Of a DNA stretch of 64,000 nt, positions 1-12,651 are shown piece by piece. The DNA is from Cycas panzhihuaensis (lineage: Eukaryota; Cycadophyta), in NCBI GenBank assembly GCA_023213395.1, contig CM041465.1:82653741-82717740 (forward strand). The letters run 5' to 3'. Under the pieces are notes generated by a model. The model saw only the letters and a program-made list of their open reading frames with translations, was not told the origin of the DNA and ran no database searches. The stretch's first letter is position 1, and every line of letters begins with the position of its first letter. A program made the translations under genes and the position numbers.

Positions 1-597
1 ATGTACTAATATAATCTTTCCGCACTGTGCCATCTTGGTGGTTGTCTCCCAGATTGCCTTCTACATTTTCTTACCATGGTATAGTCTCAACATGCACCCT
101 ATGAGGTTGCTAGAACATCTTTCCCTAACTATTGTAAGGACTGCTACCCAGTGTCCACCGAGCCCAAAATCTTTACAAGGTGTATGATTGATTCTTTCAT
201 ATTGGACTGAGTGAAACAATTTTGAATTAGTTGCATGCGGCAACATGATGATGATGATCAGAACCATCAAACACCAGACTACGCTAATTTTACAAATTAG
301 ATTTTTGCTTCCCAAAATATCCTATAGATTAGCACTATAAAGTGTGAAAAACAATCTGCCAAGTGGCTTCTACAGGACATCCAAAACATGGTATTGAAAT
401 ACAAAAGTCGCCGACTAAATGCTTAGCCACGGACACTAGGAAAAGCATTGTAGCTGTAATTGGTTGATAAACTAGTTGGCAAATGAATTCCAAGGGTGGT
501 GCAAAATTCTTTAAAAAGCTTTAAAGTTATGTACATTTATTGTTAACAGTGAAAGAATCTGGACTCTAATTTATCTTTCACATACTTGGCTTTGCAG
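1..597. other. Non-coding DNA upstream of the permease micro-exon
   Basis: No convincing exon is seen here. By homology an upstream exon of the permease should end in residues just before the tryptophan that is completed at 598, but none of the expected hydrophobic permease segments reads out on the plus strand. This stretch is therefore best taken as part of the preceding intron. The end of the stretch (about 570-597) is pyrimidine-rich and ends TTTGCAG, a good splice acceptor for the exon at 598. Confidence 0.5.
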
Positions 598-1386
598 GTT
601 TAACATAGTTGGCCAGGTCCGTCAAAGAACATTTCTCCCACGCAAAGTGAAACAATCCTGTATTTTGATGATAAGGAGCCGAAACCATTTGAACTTGCAT
701 TTTCCGGTTATATGTTTCCTTTACATTTTAGTATATCCGCCTAACCTGATTAGGAAGACTACTTTTCATTTGATCACTTTGTTGTGTAGAGGACAGATCA
801 ATCGCTGATATCACTATGATGTTTCCTTTTGTAAATGTATCAGCTTTGGTTCTTGCTAAGACTAGACTTCTTTTACAGTGGGCAGTCACCACAAGTGTGG
901 ACTTTTCTCTCGCGCAATTGCTTCAAGTAATTATTCTACTCAGTACAGGAGGCATTAATGGCGGTGGATACGAGGCTTCCAAGTATGTGGTCATAGCTCT
1001 CCATGGGGGAATCCTTTTAATTCATGCAATTCTAAATAGCCTTCCCATCAGCTGGCTATCATTCTTTGGAACACTGGCTGCTGCATGGAATGTTTTGGGT
1101 AAGGATAATGAGAACCATTTGTCCTTAAAAATAAATTATCCATTTTTTCAATGTTCCATGGTGCAAAGTCAAAATTTAGTCCTAAAATAAATTTCTCTTT
1201 CCAGGCGTTTTTGTTCTTATGATTCTGATACCTGCTGTTGCTCCTAAGAGAGCTAGCCTAGAATTCGTTTTCAAACATTTCAACACTGAAAATGAAGTTG
1301 GAATTCACAGCAAACCCTATATTTTTGTTCTAGGGCTCCTAATGAGTCAATACACATTAACCGGATATGATGCTTCTGCACACATG
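598..1386 (+). CDS. BAT1: BAT1-type bidirectional amino acid/GABA permease, three internal exons
   Basis: Three exons read through without stops. A 19-bp micro-exon (598-616) encodes FNIVGQ. Exon 879-1098 runs from WAVTTSVDFSLAQ through GGGYEASKYVVIALHGGI to WNVLG. Exon 1205-1386 runs from VLMILIP to LLMSQYTLTGYDASAHM. Junctions are CAG/GTCCGT, TTTTACAG/TG, G/GTAAGG, TTTCCAG/GC and ATG/GTAAGA; introns are 617-878 and 1099-1204. The residues match the middle of plant BAT1 (APC superfamily), a membrane transporter of amino acids and GABA with about 12 transmembrane helices; only roughly 140 of about 520 residues are here. The exon that should follow, starting TEE, is not found downstream, so the gene either continues past a very long intron or is a fragment. 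The ATG at 816 lies in an intron and is not the start. Family assignment is strong; whether the gene is complete is unknown. Confidence 0.82.
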
Positions 1387-4300
1387 GTAAGAATTTGTTT
1401 TGGTTAATCATTTGTTTGATAGTTAAAATTTTGTTTAGAGGATCTTTCACAGGTGCCTGCACATGTAAAATAAATGCATTAATATATTTATTTGTAAACA
1501 GAAAAGGCAGAATAAATTAGGTGGCAAAATATACATCTGTAACTCCTACTCTAGGCACTCAGGCTTTATAGCTTTCAAATCGAGAAAGCAGATGCATAAA
1601 CTTATTAGGATCACAATTAACTACTTATTCTTGGCCGCATTTTTATAGAATAACCATGATAAAATAGGTTGCTTTATGTGCAATGGCAAGCATATGCATT
1701 TTTCATATAAAGTGATATATTTTATGTATATCAAAAGCTATAACAATGATTCACTTCAAAAGGAATTCGAATGGAGTTATAGCCATGTTGCATATTCACT
1801 ATGGACCAATGCTTTGGATGATGGAAGGTTTATAGTAGGATGGGCTTTCCATTCGATACTTTGCACGAATGTATATGGAAAGAAATCTCTGGACTTTCAC
1901 CTTGTTGGTTTAGTTATTGCAACCCTTTTTGCGTGAATTAATGGTTGTGAGAATGGTTCACACTATAATCTTTCTGTACTCAATCCTCCAGTCTTCTTTC
2001 ATTAACATTTAACTCTTAACACTAATTGTATACATTATAGAAGAGAAGATATGTGGTTTGCCATAACCTAGATTGTATTAGGATAGATCAATTACATAGA
2101 AGGATTGCAACCTCTCATGTTACTATTTTTCTGTAGGACTTGACTTGCACACCATCATTATGTGAAATGAAAAATATACATAGAAATTATATTAATGTCT
2201 TTACATGACCAAAAACTAGTCAATAGGATTAGCTAAACATTGTCAAGATACAATACAACAAGAAGTAGCGCTTAAAGCATCTTCAAGTGAAATCTATCTA
2301 AACGAGTAAACCCATCTAAATATGCATATATAAGTGCCAACAATGTAATATCTAAATGTATGAAAGCTCTAAAATGTCACATAACAAATGTTCAAATATT
2401 GATGTAAGTGCTCTTCAAAAGTTGGTATAAGTGATAGTTATGATGCATATGTATATTGTCCCACTCAGAAGGTCTTCATGACCTCTCCTCTCCATCAACA
2501 ACTATAAAAATCTCTTATTGCTCACCTTAGTAAACCATCAAGTGAAGCTAGACCTATGTTTGGAAAGAAGCTAGGGAGAAGCCATTGTTGTGAAGTCCTA
2601 GGATGTGGCTTCTATCACATGATCACTTGTTATACCTACATGATCACTAGTCTACATGCAAGATACAATAACATAAATGAGTTAGATACATACCATTAAC
2701 AAGTTCATCATAGAAAATTGGATACAAGTAGAAACACTATAATATAATATCACTTATGGCGTGGGAAAACAATTTCTTGTAGGAAGACACCATTGAAAAA
2801 AACTTGTATGCATATTGTCCCTATCTATGCTAGATTAATGTTTATTTTCTTGTGCTAGATTCCACCCATGCAATATCCTTCTTGATAGAGTAGCTATCAC
2901 AAAGCTCAAGTCCCATATTTTGAAACATATACAATAAGGTCCGAATTAGGAAAATTTGTTTACCAAGTTAAAGGATAGAAGGTGGGTAAGTTTTGTGTTT
3001 AGGTCTGGAATGAGAAGTTCTAGTTGTAACGATACCCCCTTCTTGAAATGCTTTGCCCTCGAAGAACATCGAAAAATGACAACGTAATGTTGCCTTTTAT
3101 TGATAAGAGAATGTCAAAATCATCTGATGTATGTTGTCAAGTCATAATTATCAAAACTTTAAACAATAAAAATACAAATACAAGGGCAAACTTGAATAAG
3201 TTGATGTGGTTGTAGACCAATTAGAATTTTTTGGTGGATGTTGATTACAAACATTGATTGTCTATATGCATTTGTCTACAGATTGAAGAGTGCAACCAAG
3301 GAATTCTCCACTTGATTCTAACTTCATATTGTCAATGGAGGTTACGTTTTGAGTAGTTCATTTGCAAAATTATTAAATGCAGGTCTATGAAAGGTTGATG
3401 TTGGTGTTGATATAAACCCATATAGTTTTAAAATATAAGATTCTATATAAATGTTGGGGATCTGTTTGGATTTATTAGGAGACAATATGATTATCGTTGA
3501 CACTAGAGAACCCTCTAGTATATATGATGTAGTTATTTGATTCATATTATCTCGTATATTGATTTCATCAACATTATCTTTAAGATTTTTACTTGTAATG
3601 TCATCAATATCATTCTTTATATTAGGAGCTAGGTCGCCATTTCCAAAATTGTTGAATATATTTCTTTGAAAAGTTGTTATTGGTGTCGTTGCTCAATGGT
3701 ATTGTTTTAAGGTATAAGATTTTATACTCGTATTTGGATTCGGCCTAGGTTAATTAGGAGGTGAACTTGTTACCATTGGCATTAGTAACTTTTGCTTAGA
3801 TTAATCAGGAGACGTTATTGACACTAGTTGGTTCTAAAATTGATCAAGGGATGGAAATATCATCATTGGCATTAGTGACTTTTCTAGCATATACTCGATA
3901 TCTTTTTTATCATAATTGTTATATATTCTTTTATCCTTATTTTCATGTTGTTTATTATCTTTTATTTCCTGTGCGCTCAAATTATGTGTTAGTTACAATT
4001 TCCCTTGTGAACTATTCATAATTTATAAATCTTGTTTCCTTTTGCATTGCATGATCTTGTCATCTATTATCTTTTAGTATAGTCGTGTTATCATCATCTA
4101 TTTATCTCACAAATTTATCCCTATGTTTGTCATGGCTTTTAGCTGAGTTGTTCTAATGTAATTCTTGTAACCTTCTTAGTTGCTCTTTTCATTTTTGGTC
4201 TAATGCCAACAAGAGGGCATCATTGAGGCTTACTAATGTCAAAGAAGATCTTGTGTTATTTAAATAATGTTGGGTGAAGGAATCATTCATCATTTGCATT

Positions 4301-5310
4301 TTTGCATGTGAACTTGTGCTTGGCTACCATCAAGTCTCTCTACTATTGCTTCTAATCTTATCCTAATTTTAAAAGAATTGCTTGTTGAAATCAAAATTAG
4401 CTAGCTTGGTTCTAATGAGAGGTGTTTGCTCTCTTTGTCAAGGTATGTCTATCGAGATGTAGAGATACATCTCCCCTAGGCAATAGAAATGCGAAATGCC
4501 CACACAGGAGATTATTCTCAAGTTAATTATTACGATAGAATATATATAAAGTAAGCATCAGTAGTAGGTGATAGCATTGTTAGGAGTGGACCATCCCATA
4601 GTGATCGCCAAGGTCTGCATGTAACTTAATCAAATAAATTTATGTGTTTATGCGTGCCACTGGGTATAGAGCTTGATATTGTCAATATAGTGTAGAGTTA
4701 GGACTTGATATTGCATATATAAGGTAATATGTATGATGAAATAAACCAATAGACACTATCGAAAATATAAACATCAGGGATAGGTAAGACTTCTTGATAT
4801 TGTAAGTAAGACTTCTTAATGAGAAGATGTTTGGGTACGTGACCAAGTCTCACGACAATCTAGAAATGACGAATATTTGTTGTATAACAAAAATATTCTA
4901 AATATGATAACACTAAGTTATAAGGTTTCATCTTAAGTGTGGTAATGGCCTCTATGAAATGATAGCATATATGAAATGACAATGTGGCAATGGCACATAT
5001 TAGGCAATAGAGGTAAGTTGATTGAAAGAGCTTGTTAAGTGTAGATGGGCCAAGACATTACCAAAATGCCCTCCTTCCAATGCCAAGATGCCATCCTTCC
5101 CAAGTGGAATGCTCAATGCTAGTTGGCACAATAATTTTGGAGATAGGCACGCCACGCCACACTTCAAAAATGGAGATGCCCAATGCTAGTCGTTGATGAA
5201 ACAATCGAGTGACTGTGGCTTCGGTTAGGCATATAAGTTGTTGATTAAGTAGTCGATTGATTATAACTTTGGATTCCAAATTAATATTTATAATAGCAGG
5301 TTCCCTACAA
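1387..5310. other. AT-rich non-coding DNA, possibly intron, with degenerate repeats
   Basis: No reading frame here has recognisable homology. If the permease gene is live this is the start of a long intron. Near 3030-3085 the minus strand reads like the end of a gypsy internal region followed by a polypurine run (AAGAAGGGGG), a weak hint of a decayed element. A pair of degenerate direct repeats lies at 3359-3510 and 3638-3795 and is listed separately. I see nothing else I can name. Confidence 0.5.
3359..3795 (+). repeat. Two degenerate direct repeats of about 155 bp, period about 280 bp
   Basis: Copy 1 starts CATTTGCAAAATT at 3359 and copy 2 starts CATTTCCAAAATT at 3638. Both continue through AAAGGTTGATGTTGGTGT / AAAGTTGTTATTGGTGT, a TATAAGATT segment, and a TTGG(A)TT...TTAGGAG block ending near GACACTAG / GGCATTAG. 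A third partial copy of the last block (ATTAATCAGGAG...GACACTAG) follows at about 3800-3835. The copies are diverged, so this is an old duplication or the remnant of a tandem array. Confidence 0.5.
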
Positions 5311-5515
<205 letters not shown>

Positions 5516-5608
5516 GAAAATCAACATGTAGTAAACAAATTGACGTGTGAGTAAAAGGAGAATATGCAAGCAATGTGGTGTAAATAAATTGATCTATGAA
5601 CACACATG

Positions 5609-5610
<2 letters not shown>

Positions 5611-5656
<46 letters not shown>
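5611..5656. repeat. (AT)n microsatellite
   Basis: About 23 uninterrupted AT dinucleotides. Confidence 0.95.
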
Positions 5657-5659
<3 letters not shown>

Positions 5660-5710
5660 GAAACTATGACAATTTTTTCTCGTTGTCTGCATCTTTTCCA
5701 AATATATAGT

Positions 5711-5713
<3 letters not shown>

Positions 5714-5772
<59 letters not shown>
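5714..5772. repeat. (TA)n microsatellite
   Basis: About 29 uninterrupted TA dinucleotides, the third such tract within 460 bp. Confidence 0.95.
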
Positions 5773-5774
<2 letters not shown>

Positions 5775-6360
5775 TCTGTCTATGTAGGTTGATTTGTTTA
5801 CACTGTATTGATTTGCATTGAATGGCTCTGGTAGATGAATATAATTCTTATGCAGGAGAATATAATTATTCAGATCGTTATGCCTTTTGTTGAACATCTA
5901 CAACAAGTAAATGTCTTTTGCCTTGTGGGGGTATGATACGAAAATTTGCAAGATGTTATTGAAGTCCATTGAATAATATGGTACACAGCTTGCTACGCTA
6001 TATAATGACATACATTAGCTGCAATGGAAGGTTGATTGACGCTGATTTGAAAAAAACGAGTAGTGTGCAAAGATGGATATTTGTACCATCAAAAAATGAG
6101 GTGTCATGATCATCACATGTAGAGATGAAATATATATGCATGGTTCTCCAAATTGTGTAAACGTTTTCTTATTCGGTGAATGATATATAGGCGATGAAGT
6201 TAATGGAATATGATTTTAATGGCAATGTAAGACTCAATGTGAGGCTAAGCAAAAATGCAACAATGATCTATTGTCTCCTTGCCCAATTTGTCAGATGCTT
6301 ATCAAATTTGTTGAGTGAGAGCACATAACAGAATGCCCACAATGCCGAAAGCAACACTAT
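5773..6360. other. Non-coding stretch between microsatellite and putative PBS
   Basis: No recognisable coding content. If the primer-binding site at 6361-6368 is real, this is the decayed leader and internal region of a minus-strand LTR element. Confidence 0.3.
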
Positions 6361-6800
6361 GATACCACTTGTTATAAACCTAGTTTGTAACTTGAGAATA
6401 ATTGTTGAATTCAAGACAGCATATGAGAGCACACAAGTACGCTTGAGAGAATAATAGTCAAAAGACCAATAGGTTTATTGATAAAACATGAATGATGTTT
6501 TGCTATAATGGTTTTCATATTTTTCTAGGTGGTATGGTATCCATTCAAAAGGTCATGGCCTTCCAATCGTACCCTTTCAAATATTAAATGATGGTTAATT
6601 ATTAATTAGGGCTATAACAAAGAGACCACATGCATCCATGTGCATGTAAGGTACCACCCATTTACACCTTAATTGTGTGTCCTCTTTCACCTTGATGTTG
6701 GTCTCCACATGTCTTAAAACCTGAGCACCTTGTTGACTAACCTAAAAGTCACAACCATGCCAAAGTGACTTTTGACCTTTCGTGACAAAACTCAAATACA
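6361..6800 (-). mobile_element. Possible minus-strand LTR with primer-binding site
   Basis: On the minus strand the sequence reads ...TTTATAACA, a 2-bp spacer, then TGGTATCATAG, close to the initiator-Met tRNA primer site TGGTATCAGAGC. This places the end of a 5' LTR at 6370 with the internal region to the left. The other LTR border is not seen, so the right coordinate is arbitrary, and no element proteins are recognisable downstream. A solo or decayed LTR is the likely reading. Confidence 0.35.
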
Positions 6801-7228
6801 ACTTATGAATCACGTCATTTCTATACATCCATATGATCACTTTCTATTGTAGTCACTAGGCTAGTGGAGAACTGTTCCCTTCTAACCATTCTTGTTCCTT
6901 GATAATCGTTCTTGTTTTATATTGATCATTATTGTTCTGCGATATGTTTCCTGAGAGTTGAATCCATGAATTGCAATTATTCTAGCTACTCCTGTAGTCA
7001 TTCCAACCATTATTGATTATAATTTTCATTGTTTTCCATCACTTAGTCTTGTTAATCCACTATTTGAGCTCTCCTAGAGCCATTCCCAACCATTTCAAGT
7101 GCCAAAATGCCAGATTTCATGCATCCATCTATCCTGGGGTTAAAACATGTTTGACACCCTTGCTCAATATTAAAAAATGATGCCAAAACTTGACAATAGG
7201 CAAAAGAAAAATTTAATTTGGTGATGGG
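6801..7228. other. Non-coding stretch, nothing recognised
   Basis: AT-rich sequence. It may be the remainder of the putative LTR that starts at 6370; no motif decides this. Confidence 0.3.
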
Positions 7229-7480
7229 TCACCTTCCCTCACCTCTACTTTCGATCCACCCTTTTATCTTAGCTACTTGCACCTTTGTCATGCGCACATC
7301 CTTTCGTAGTTGTGATATGGATTGTTCAAATTGTGTTGTCACTTTTTCATTTAAGTTTGTCAAAATTTCAATCTCTAATGTTTTCAATAATAATGTTGCC
7401 TCTAGCATTGCAATCTTTTGATCTTGCTTGGTTTGGAGCTCATCCAAGAATCTCCTAGCTTGTTGGATTTTGCTCCCCAT
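7229..7480 (-). pseudogene. Unassigned coiled-coil reading frame, possibly gag N-terminus
   Basis: This minus-strand frame of 83 residues starts MGSKIQQARRFLDELQTKQD and has a dense pattern of L/I/V at heptad spacing mixed with K/E/Q, predicting one long coiled coil. I do not recognise a family. Short coiled-coil N-termini like this occur in plant gypsy gag proteins and in small plant proteins. Neighbours are non-coding and there is no zinc knuckle or protease motif next to it, so the gag reading is an inference. The frame could also be chance. Confidence 0.25.
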
Positions 7481-10115
7481 GGCTTCCCTTGCTCAGGATG
7501 TCCCTTTTATGGGCTCTCTCTATGTCAATAGTGGTGGCAGAGAAGGGGTTATGACTCCTCTACTAAATTAGACTTAATCATGTGGTGTTCTTGTTTCCTT
7601 GCATTCTTCTTGGGCCTATGGGAATAGGATTTTGGAACTCTATTGTGGAACCGGTCCATAATCTTTCTCATTGTTGCATTCACTTATTTTTTCACCTCAT
7701 CATCTTTGGTATCATGTGGAATTGTACTTGTCCATTGCTACAACAATGCTTAATTCTATTCAATTTGTTCTTGTGGTGGACGAGTGGTAGGAATCTATGC
7801 AAACAACAATCCTAACAATAATGAAGGGGATTTAAATGATGGCTTTTTTATCCCAAAATAGAGCTTAATTGGTGAAGAAGTCAATTATCAACCTTCTCTC
7901 CTTGAGATCCTGGGAGTTAGTGTAGAAATCCCAATAACATCAAAACAAAAATGAGCCCACAAAAGGAAATTCTACACCAAATCATTTATTCTTGACATTG
8001 CTCCAAAAGTATGAGGAGTAGTACTTTTATTAAACTATGAAAATCTCCATTTAATGGTGGAGAAATCAACTAGCAAAAGAATGGTTAAATTACAAGGAAT
8101 AAATGATACAATTATACCATAAGGGGGACTCCAACCCTCCAACATGCTTCTCCAAGGATGCTTCCCAAGTCAAGTGCCTTTCACCTCCAAGAACCACCTC
8201 TCCAACCCGTAATAGAGCTCAATTTATAGAAAGAAACCAAAATTGCATGTTTAGCAAGTGGCAATCATGCAAGTATAACCACTAACCACCAGAATGCATG
8301 TTGTCCAAGTTGCCTTCATGCAATTCTTAAAAGTTGCGGCTTGTAACTAACCTTAACGGACTCCAATTCGGCTCAAGTTTAGTACACATATAGGAACGCA
8401 TGTCCCCTCCGCTTCCTCAAAATTTTAGCTCATTTGGATGTCATTTGACCGCATTTTTATTGTTTTTCTGCTAGCTGTGGGATTAATTTTATGCAAAACA
8501 AGGCTTGAACTCTAATCAAATGATATTTTTTGAACCCCACCTTTTGTACACATGTAGTGGGATGTGTCTTCTTCCTTTACACAAAATTTCATATAATTTT
8601 GATACCATTTGACCATATCTCTTTTAGTTATGCCAATGCCTAGCATTTTCTGCATCCTGTAAACATATGGTAGATCCTCCTGGATCACTTTTCATCCATG
8701 AGCTCCTGTAACTATTTTTGGATTCACTATGCTAGGTATTTTGCCCCAATTAAATGTCACCCCTTCCATCATTTCCTATAATATGGTCAACATCCCTACC
8801 AAACAATATGTGTATTTTTTTTAAGGTTACAAGAACCTTTGCCATCCATTGTAACTAGGGGTCTCATAAATCCTTGATTTTGGTGTAGCCAAAGTATTGT
8901 TGGGCATCAAGTTTGTAGATTGCTCTCACCATTAATTTCTTATCCACTTTAGTTCTTTTATTGCCAATAGGCAATCTTCTAGTACATGGTAGTTTTGTCA
9001 ATCTTCAAAGTAGGTCATAAAAAAATTGCACTCTCTCCATGTTTCATGCTAGTAACTCCACCATAGTCTCCATCAATCTTTTATCCCAGTAAAGTGGTGG
9101 TAACACATATCTCCTCCATCCTTCCCTTACCATACCAACCTTGAAATCATTTATTAGGTGGGTGAATTCCTTTGCCAATTGCGGTAGGTAAGGTTCCATT
9201 AAATCTATAGGCATTTTTCCTAAAGAAAATTTGAAAATGGCACACTTAGAAGGTAAAAATGGCATCAGGAATGTTTACCAACAATGGAATGATGAGTTTG
9301 TTGCTATGGAACACTTGTTGGGATGCTTATGGGGATACTGGAATGTAGGGATGCTTGTTATAATGTTGTTGGAAATGTTGGAATGCTCGGATGCTTTGTT
9401 GGAATGCTACTAGGAGCACTAAAGCATTTTCCACAAATGTCTTTTCTCATGCTATTGGCTGGGATGCTCAGAACTATTCAAATAGTTTCAATCTCTAAGA
9501 GCATTATCTGGTGGTTGGATTGCTTGAATTTCTTGTGATTTTGTATAGTAAATTTTGTCCTCTTACTATGTGCTCTGCAATCTTGGAATCATTGAAAACC
9601 CTTGAAAAAAATCAATTTTACAATGTCCCTTTCCATTTTGTGTTGAACTATTCCTTGAGACCATCTGCTAGAAATGATTTCATGAACAATGACTTGGAAT
9701 GATCATTGGAACATTACATACTTTTCCCTCTTAATTGTTCTTTAGAATAGTTTGTTGTAAATTCCAAAACGGTAGCTTTTTTTACATGGAATGGTAGTTT
9801 GAGGTAGTGATTACTTCTTCAACATAGTACTTGGCATTTCATTTTTTCTTTTAATGGTCAAGTAGTCTTGAAGATTCCCTTAATTATGGTGTTATGGCAT
9901 ATTGATTATTTGTAAGATGCGAGCTTTAGTTGTTTTCTTTTCATGTAATTTTTTTTTTTTTTTTGTATTTTCATGTTTACACATCAGGATGGAATCCAAT
10001 ACTGACAATTATAACAACTGTATAGGCCTTTTTCATATAGTTTCTTACTGTTCAGATTTTTGTCATTATTTTTTTCTTGATGGCTTCGATTTACTCACTT
10101 CTTGAATAGGAAAAA
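7481..10115. other. Non-coding stretch left of COP1
   Basis: No confident gene. A 73-residue minus-strand frame at 9044-9265 (MPFLPSKCAIFKFSLGK...) matches nothing I know. At about 9320-9415 the plus strand repeats GGAATGCT/GGGATGCTT-type words irregularly. A poly(T) run lies at about 9949-9964. COP1 should have its 5' LTR and primer site just left of 10116, but I cannot find either here, so COP1 is probably 5'-truncated. Confidence 0.4.
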
Positions 10116-12449
10116 ATGACCGGAGACAATTTCAGTGCATGTATGAGAAAAATATGAGTAGTTTTTGCAAAAGGAGCCTGGGAGTAGATTGAAAAAGTCC
10201 TACCAAAACCAATTGGAGATGTTGAAGCCCAAATATTTGAAGAACGTGATTGTTACACCCTTACTACTATCACTCTCTCTATTGCAGATCATGTACTACC
10301 ATGCATAATCCAAGCTATCTTTTCCCACGAGGCTTGGAATACATTGTCTTCTCTCTATATGCAAGAGAATGTAGCTAGGGTTATATTTTGAAAAGAAGCA
10401 TTGTATAAAGAAAAAATGTCAGAAAATGAAAGTGTAACTAGTTTTCTCACTAGGTTAAACAACATATGTGAAAATCTAGCAACTATGTGAATTAAGATTG
10501 ATGGGCAAGAATTAGTTTAGTTGGTATTGAACAAGCTTCCCAAGTCATATGAAAACTTTGCTACCACTATATCTCTCTCTCCTGATGTACAAATCATGTC
10601 TTTTGATGTTTTGTGTGGTTAGTTGCTTCAATTTGAGCAAAGGAAGAAAATTTATGAAGAATCTGATCTAGAAAATGCCTTTTCTCCAAAGGCAAAAATC
10701 CATGAAATGGGAGTTCAATCCCAACCAAGAGGGGGATTTGTGGGGAAAAGCAAAGGAATAACTCAAAGAAATACAATCTCTGCTTCTAGTATCCCATCCC
10801 AAAGAATAATGTGCTTCTATGGTGGGAAAATGGGACATTTCGCAAAAGGATTCAGGTGCAAGAATGCAAACTTTGCTTGGGGGAAATGAGCAATGGGAAA
10901 TTTCAGTGGAGAAAAAGAATATGAGGAAGGCAACCCTGAGGAAAATGCATTTGTTGCAGCCTTGTCTACCAAGATCTCATCTCAAAATAATTGATACATA
11001 GAATCAGGAACCTCTAAAAACATGACTCCCAAACGTGACTAATTTGAGAAGATCAACAAGGGAAGAACTAAAGTTGTAGTTGAGCTTGGAGACAACACTA
11101 CTCATCCCATTCAAGGAAGAGGCATAGTACCAATACTGGTCGATGGAGAAATAAAAAAGTTTGGCAATGTTTTATATGTACTGGGGATTAAAAAGAATCT
11201 CCTATTTGTATCAAAAATGATCAAGAAGAACCTTAAGGTCATCTATGAAGGCAGTGGATGCAACATTGAAAACAAAAATAAAGAAATCATAGGGAGAGGA
11301 GTAGAAGAAAATGGGCTTTGTAAATTTGTAGTTGCTCTTGCAACTCCAACTCCTCAAGCACTCTCTATAAATCTTGATAATAAGAGTGAAATATGGCATT
11401 TGAGGTATGGGCATCTCTCTTATAACTGCATTTGAGGTATGGGCAACTAAAAACACACAATATGGTAAAAGACCATCCTTACATTAGAAGACCTCAATCA
11501 ATTTGCAAAGGCTGCATGTTAGGAAAGCAACGTTGGCAAAAGAGTTCATCCAAGCTCTTGGCAATCTCAGAGTAAGCTTGAACTTATCCACAATGATAGT
11601 TGTGGACCTATTACTCCAGTCTCATTAGGAGGTGCCAAGTACTACTTGACTTTTATATATGACTACACAAGGAAGATCTGGATCTATTTTCTCAAAAACA
11701 AATTTGAAGCATTTTATATCTTCAAGGAATTCAAGGGTTAAGTTGAAAGGGAGGGTAAAACAAAGATTCAAATCTTTAGGACAAATAATGGAGGGGAATT
11801 CACCTCCAACGATTTTTACAAATATTGTAAAGCTCATGGAGTCAAGAGACAATTCACCACAACCTACACCCCTCAATCCAATGGGGTTGTAAAATGGAAG
11901 AATAAAACCATTACTGAAATGGCTTGAGCTCTCCTCAAAGGAAGTAATACTTCAAATATGTACTTGGAAGAAGCAGTTAATACAACTACTAAGCTTCTTG
12001 ATAGGAATCCCACTAAAGCCTTGGAAAGAATAACTCTTGAAGAAGCTTGGACAGTCATAAAACCAAATATCTCACATCTTAGAGTTTTTGGTTGCTTAGC
12101 CTTTGTTCATGTTCCTAATCAAAAAAGGAAGAAACTAGACGACAAGAGCTTGAAATGCATTCTAGTAGGCTATAGTGAAAAATCCAAGGCATACAGATGC
12201 ATATATTTCAAAAGTAACAAAATAATTTTAAGCAAATATGTTATCTTTGATGATTTTTTGTCCAATAATATAGTTTAGGAACTAGAACTCTCTCATCTAC
12301 AAATGATGGACAAAGAAGTAGTAGAATACTTTCATTCTAAAGTCCCAATAGAAGAAGCTCAAGTTGGTGATCAAGAAGCCACAACTAGTGACCAAGGCAG
12401 TTTAAAGATACATATAATATAGCAAGGAGACTTCCTAAATGGTATATTT
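10116..12449 (+). pseudogene. COP1 gag-protease-integrase (5' half of polyprotein, broken)
   Basis: Gag starts MTGDNFSAC at 10116 and carries UBN2-type gag text such as NKLPKSYENFAT. The zinc knuckle near 10812 reads CFYGGKMGHFAKGF, so one CCHC cysteine is glycine. Protease (about 10995) has ESG where DSG is required. Integrase contains the pre-integrase motif IWHLRYGHLS (about 11390), HNDSCGP (first catalytic Asp, about 11590) and RTNNGGEF (about 11778), where the second catalytic Asp is Asn. The C-terminal integrase text VFGCLAFVHVPNQKRKKLDD is near 12080. Stops and shifts occur throughout. The COP2 insertion at 12450 follows a KWY motif typical of the integrase-RT linker. Confidence 0.85.
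12445..12449 (+). repeat. COP2 target-site duplication TATTT (left)
   Basis: The five bases TATTT immediately precede the COP2 5' LTR and recur immediately after the 3' LTR at 28147-28151. Confidence 0.93.
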
Positions 12450-12651
12450 TGTTGGATATAATGTTTTATCTAGAGACCCACTTTGTATGTAACCTAAGAC
12501 ACTCACCACTTGGACACGTGTCAGTTAGACATGTAGCGGTTACATTTAGTTCCAAAGGAGTTACAACTCAAACTTGTATAAATTTCCATTTAGTTGATCA
12601 ATAAGCATTGAAGCATTCAGTTCTGTTCATCTGTGTCTTAGAATTCTATCA
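12450..12651 (+). repeat. COP2 5' LTR (202 bp)
   Basis: Starts TGTTGGATATAATG and ends GAATTCTATCA, followed at once by the primer site TGGTATCGAGGCA at 12652. The 3' LTR is the same length with only scattered substitutions by eye. Confidence 0.95.

Noticed and set aside
816-878. ATG at 816 as start of the permease
   Set aside because: A splice acceptor at 871-878 and the upstream FNIVGQ micro-exon show this is intron read-through.
1676-1936. Open frame with VGWAFHSIL that loosely recalls the C-terminal part of BAT1
   Set aside because: The intervening permease exons are absent, there are no splice signals at matching positions, and similarity is limited to a few residues.
3030-3085. Minus-strand gypsy 3' end (AAGAAGGGGG then TATCGTTACAAC)
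   Set aside because: Suggestive of a polypurine tract and LTR start, but no protein homology upstream and no second LTR found.
9044-9265. 73-residue minus-strand frame MPFLPSKCAIFKF...
   Set aside because: No recognisable domain, no neighbouring element signals; kept only as a note in the non-coding stretch.
9320-9415. Repeated GGAATGCT/GGATGCT words
   Set aside because: Irregular spacing and short length; no clear unit, so not called a tandem repeat.
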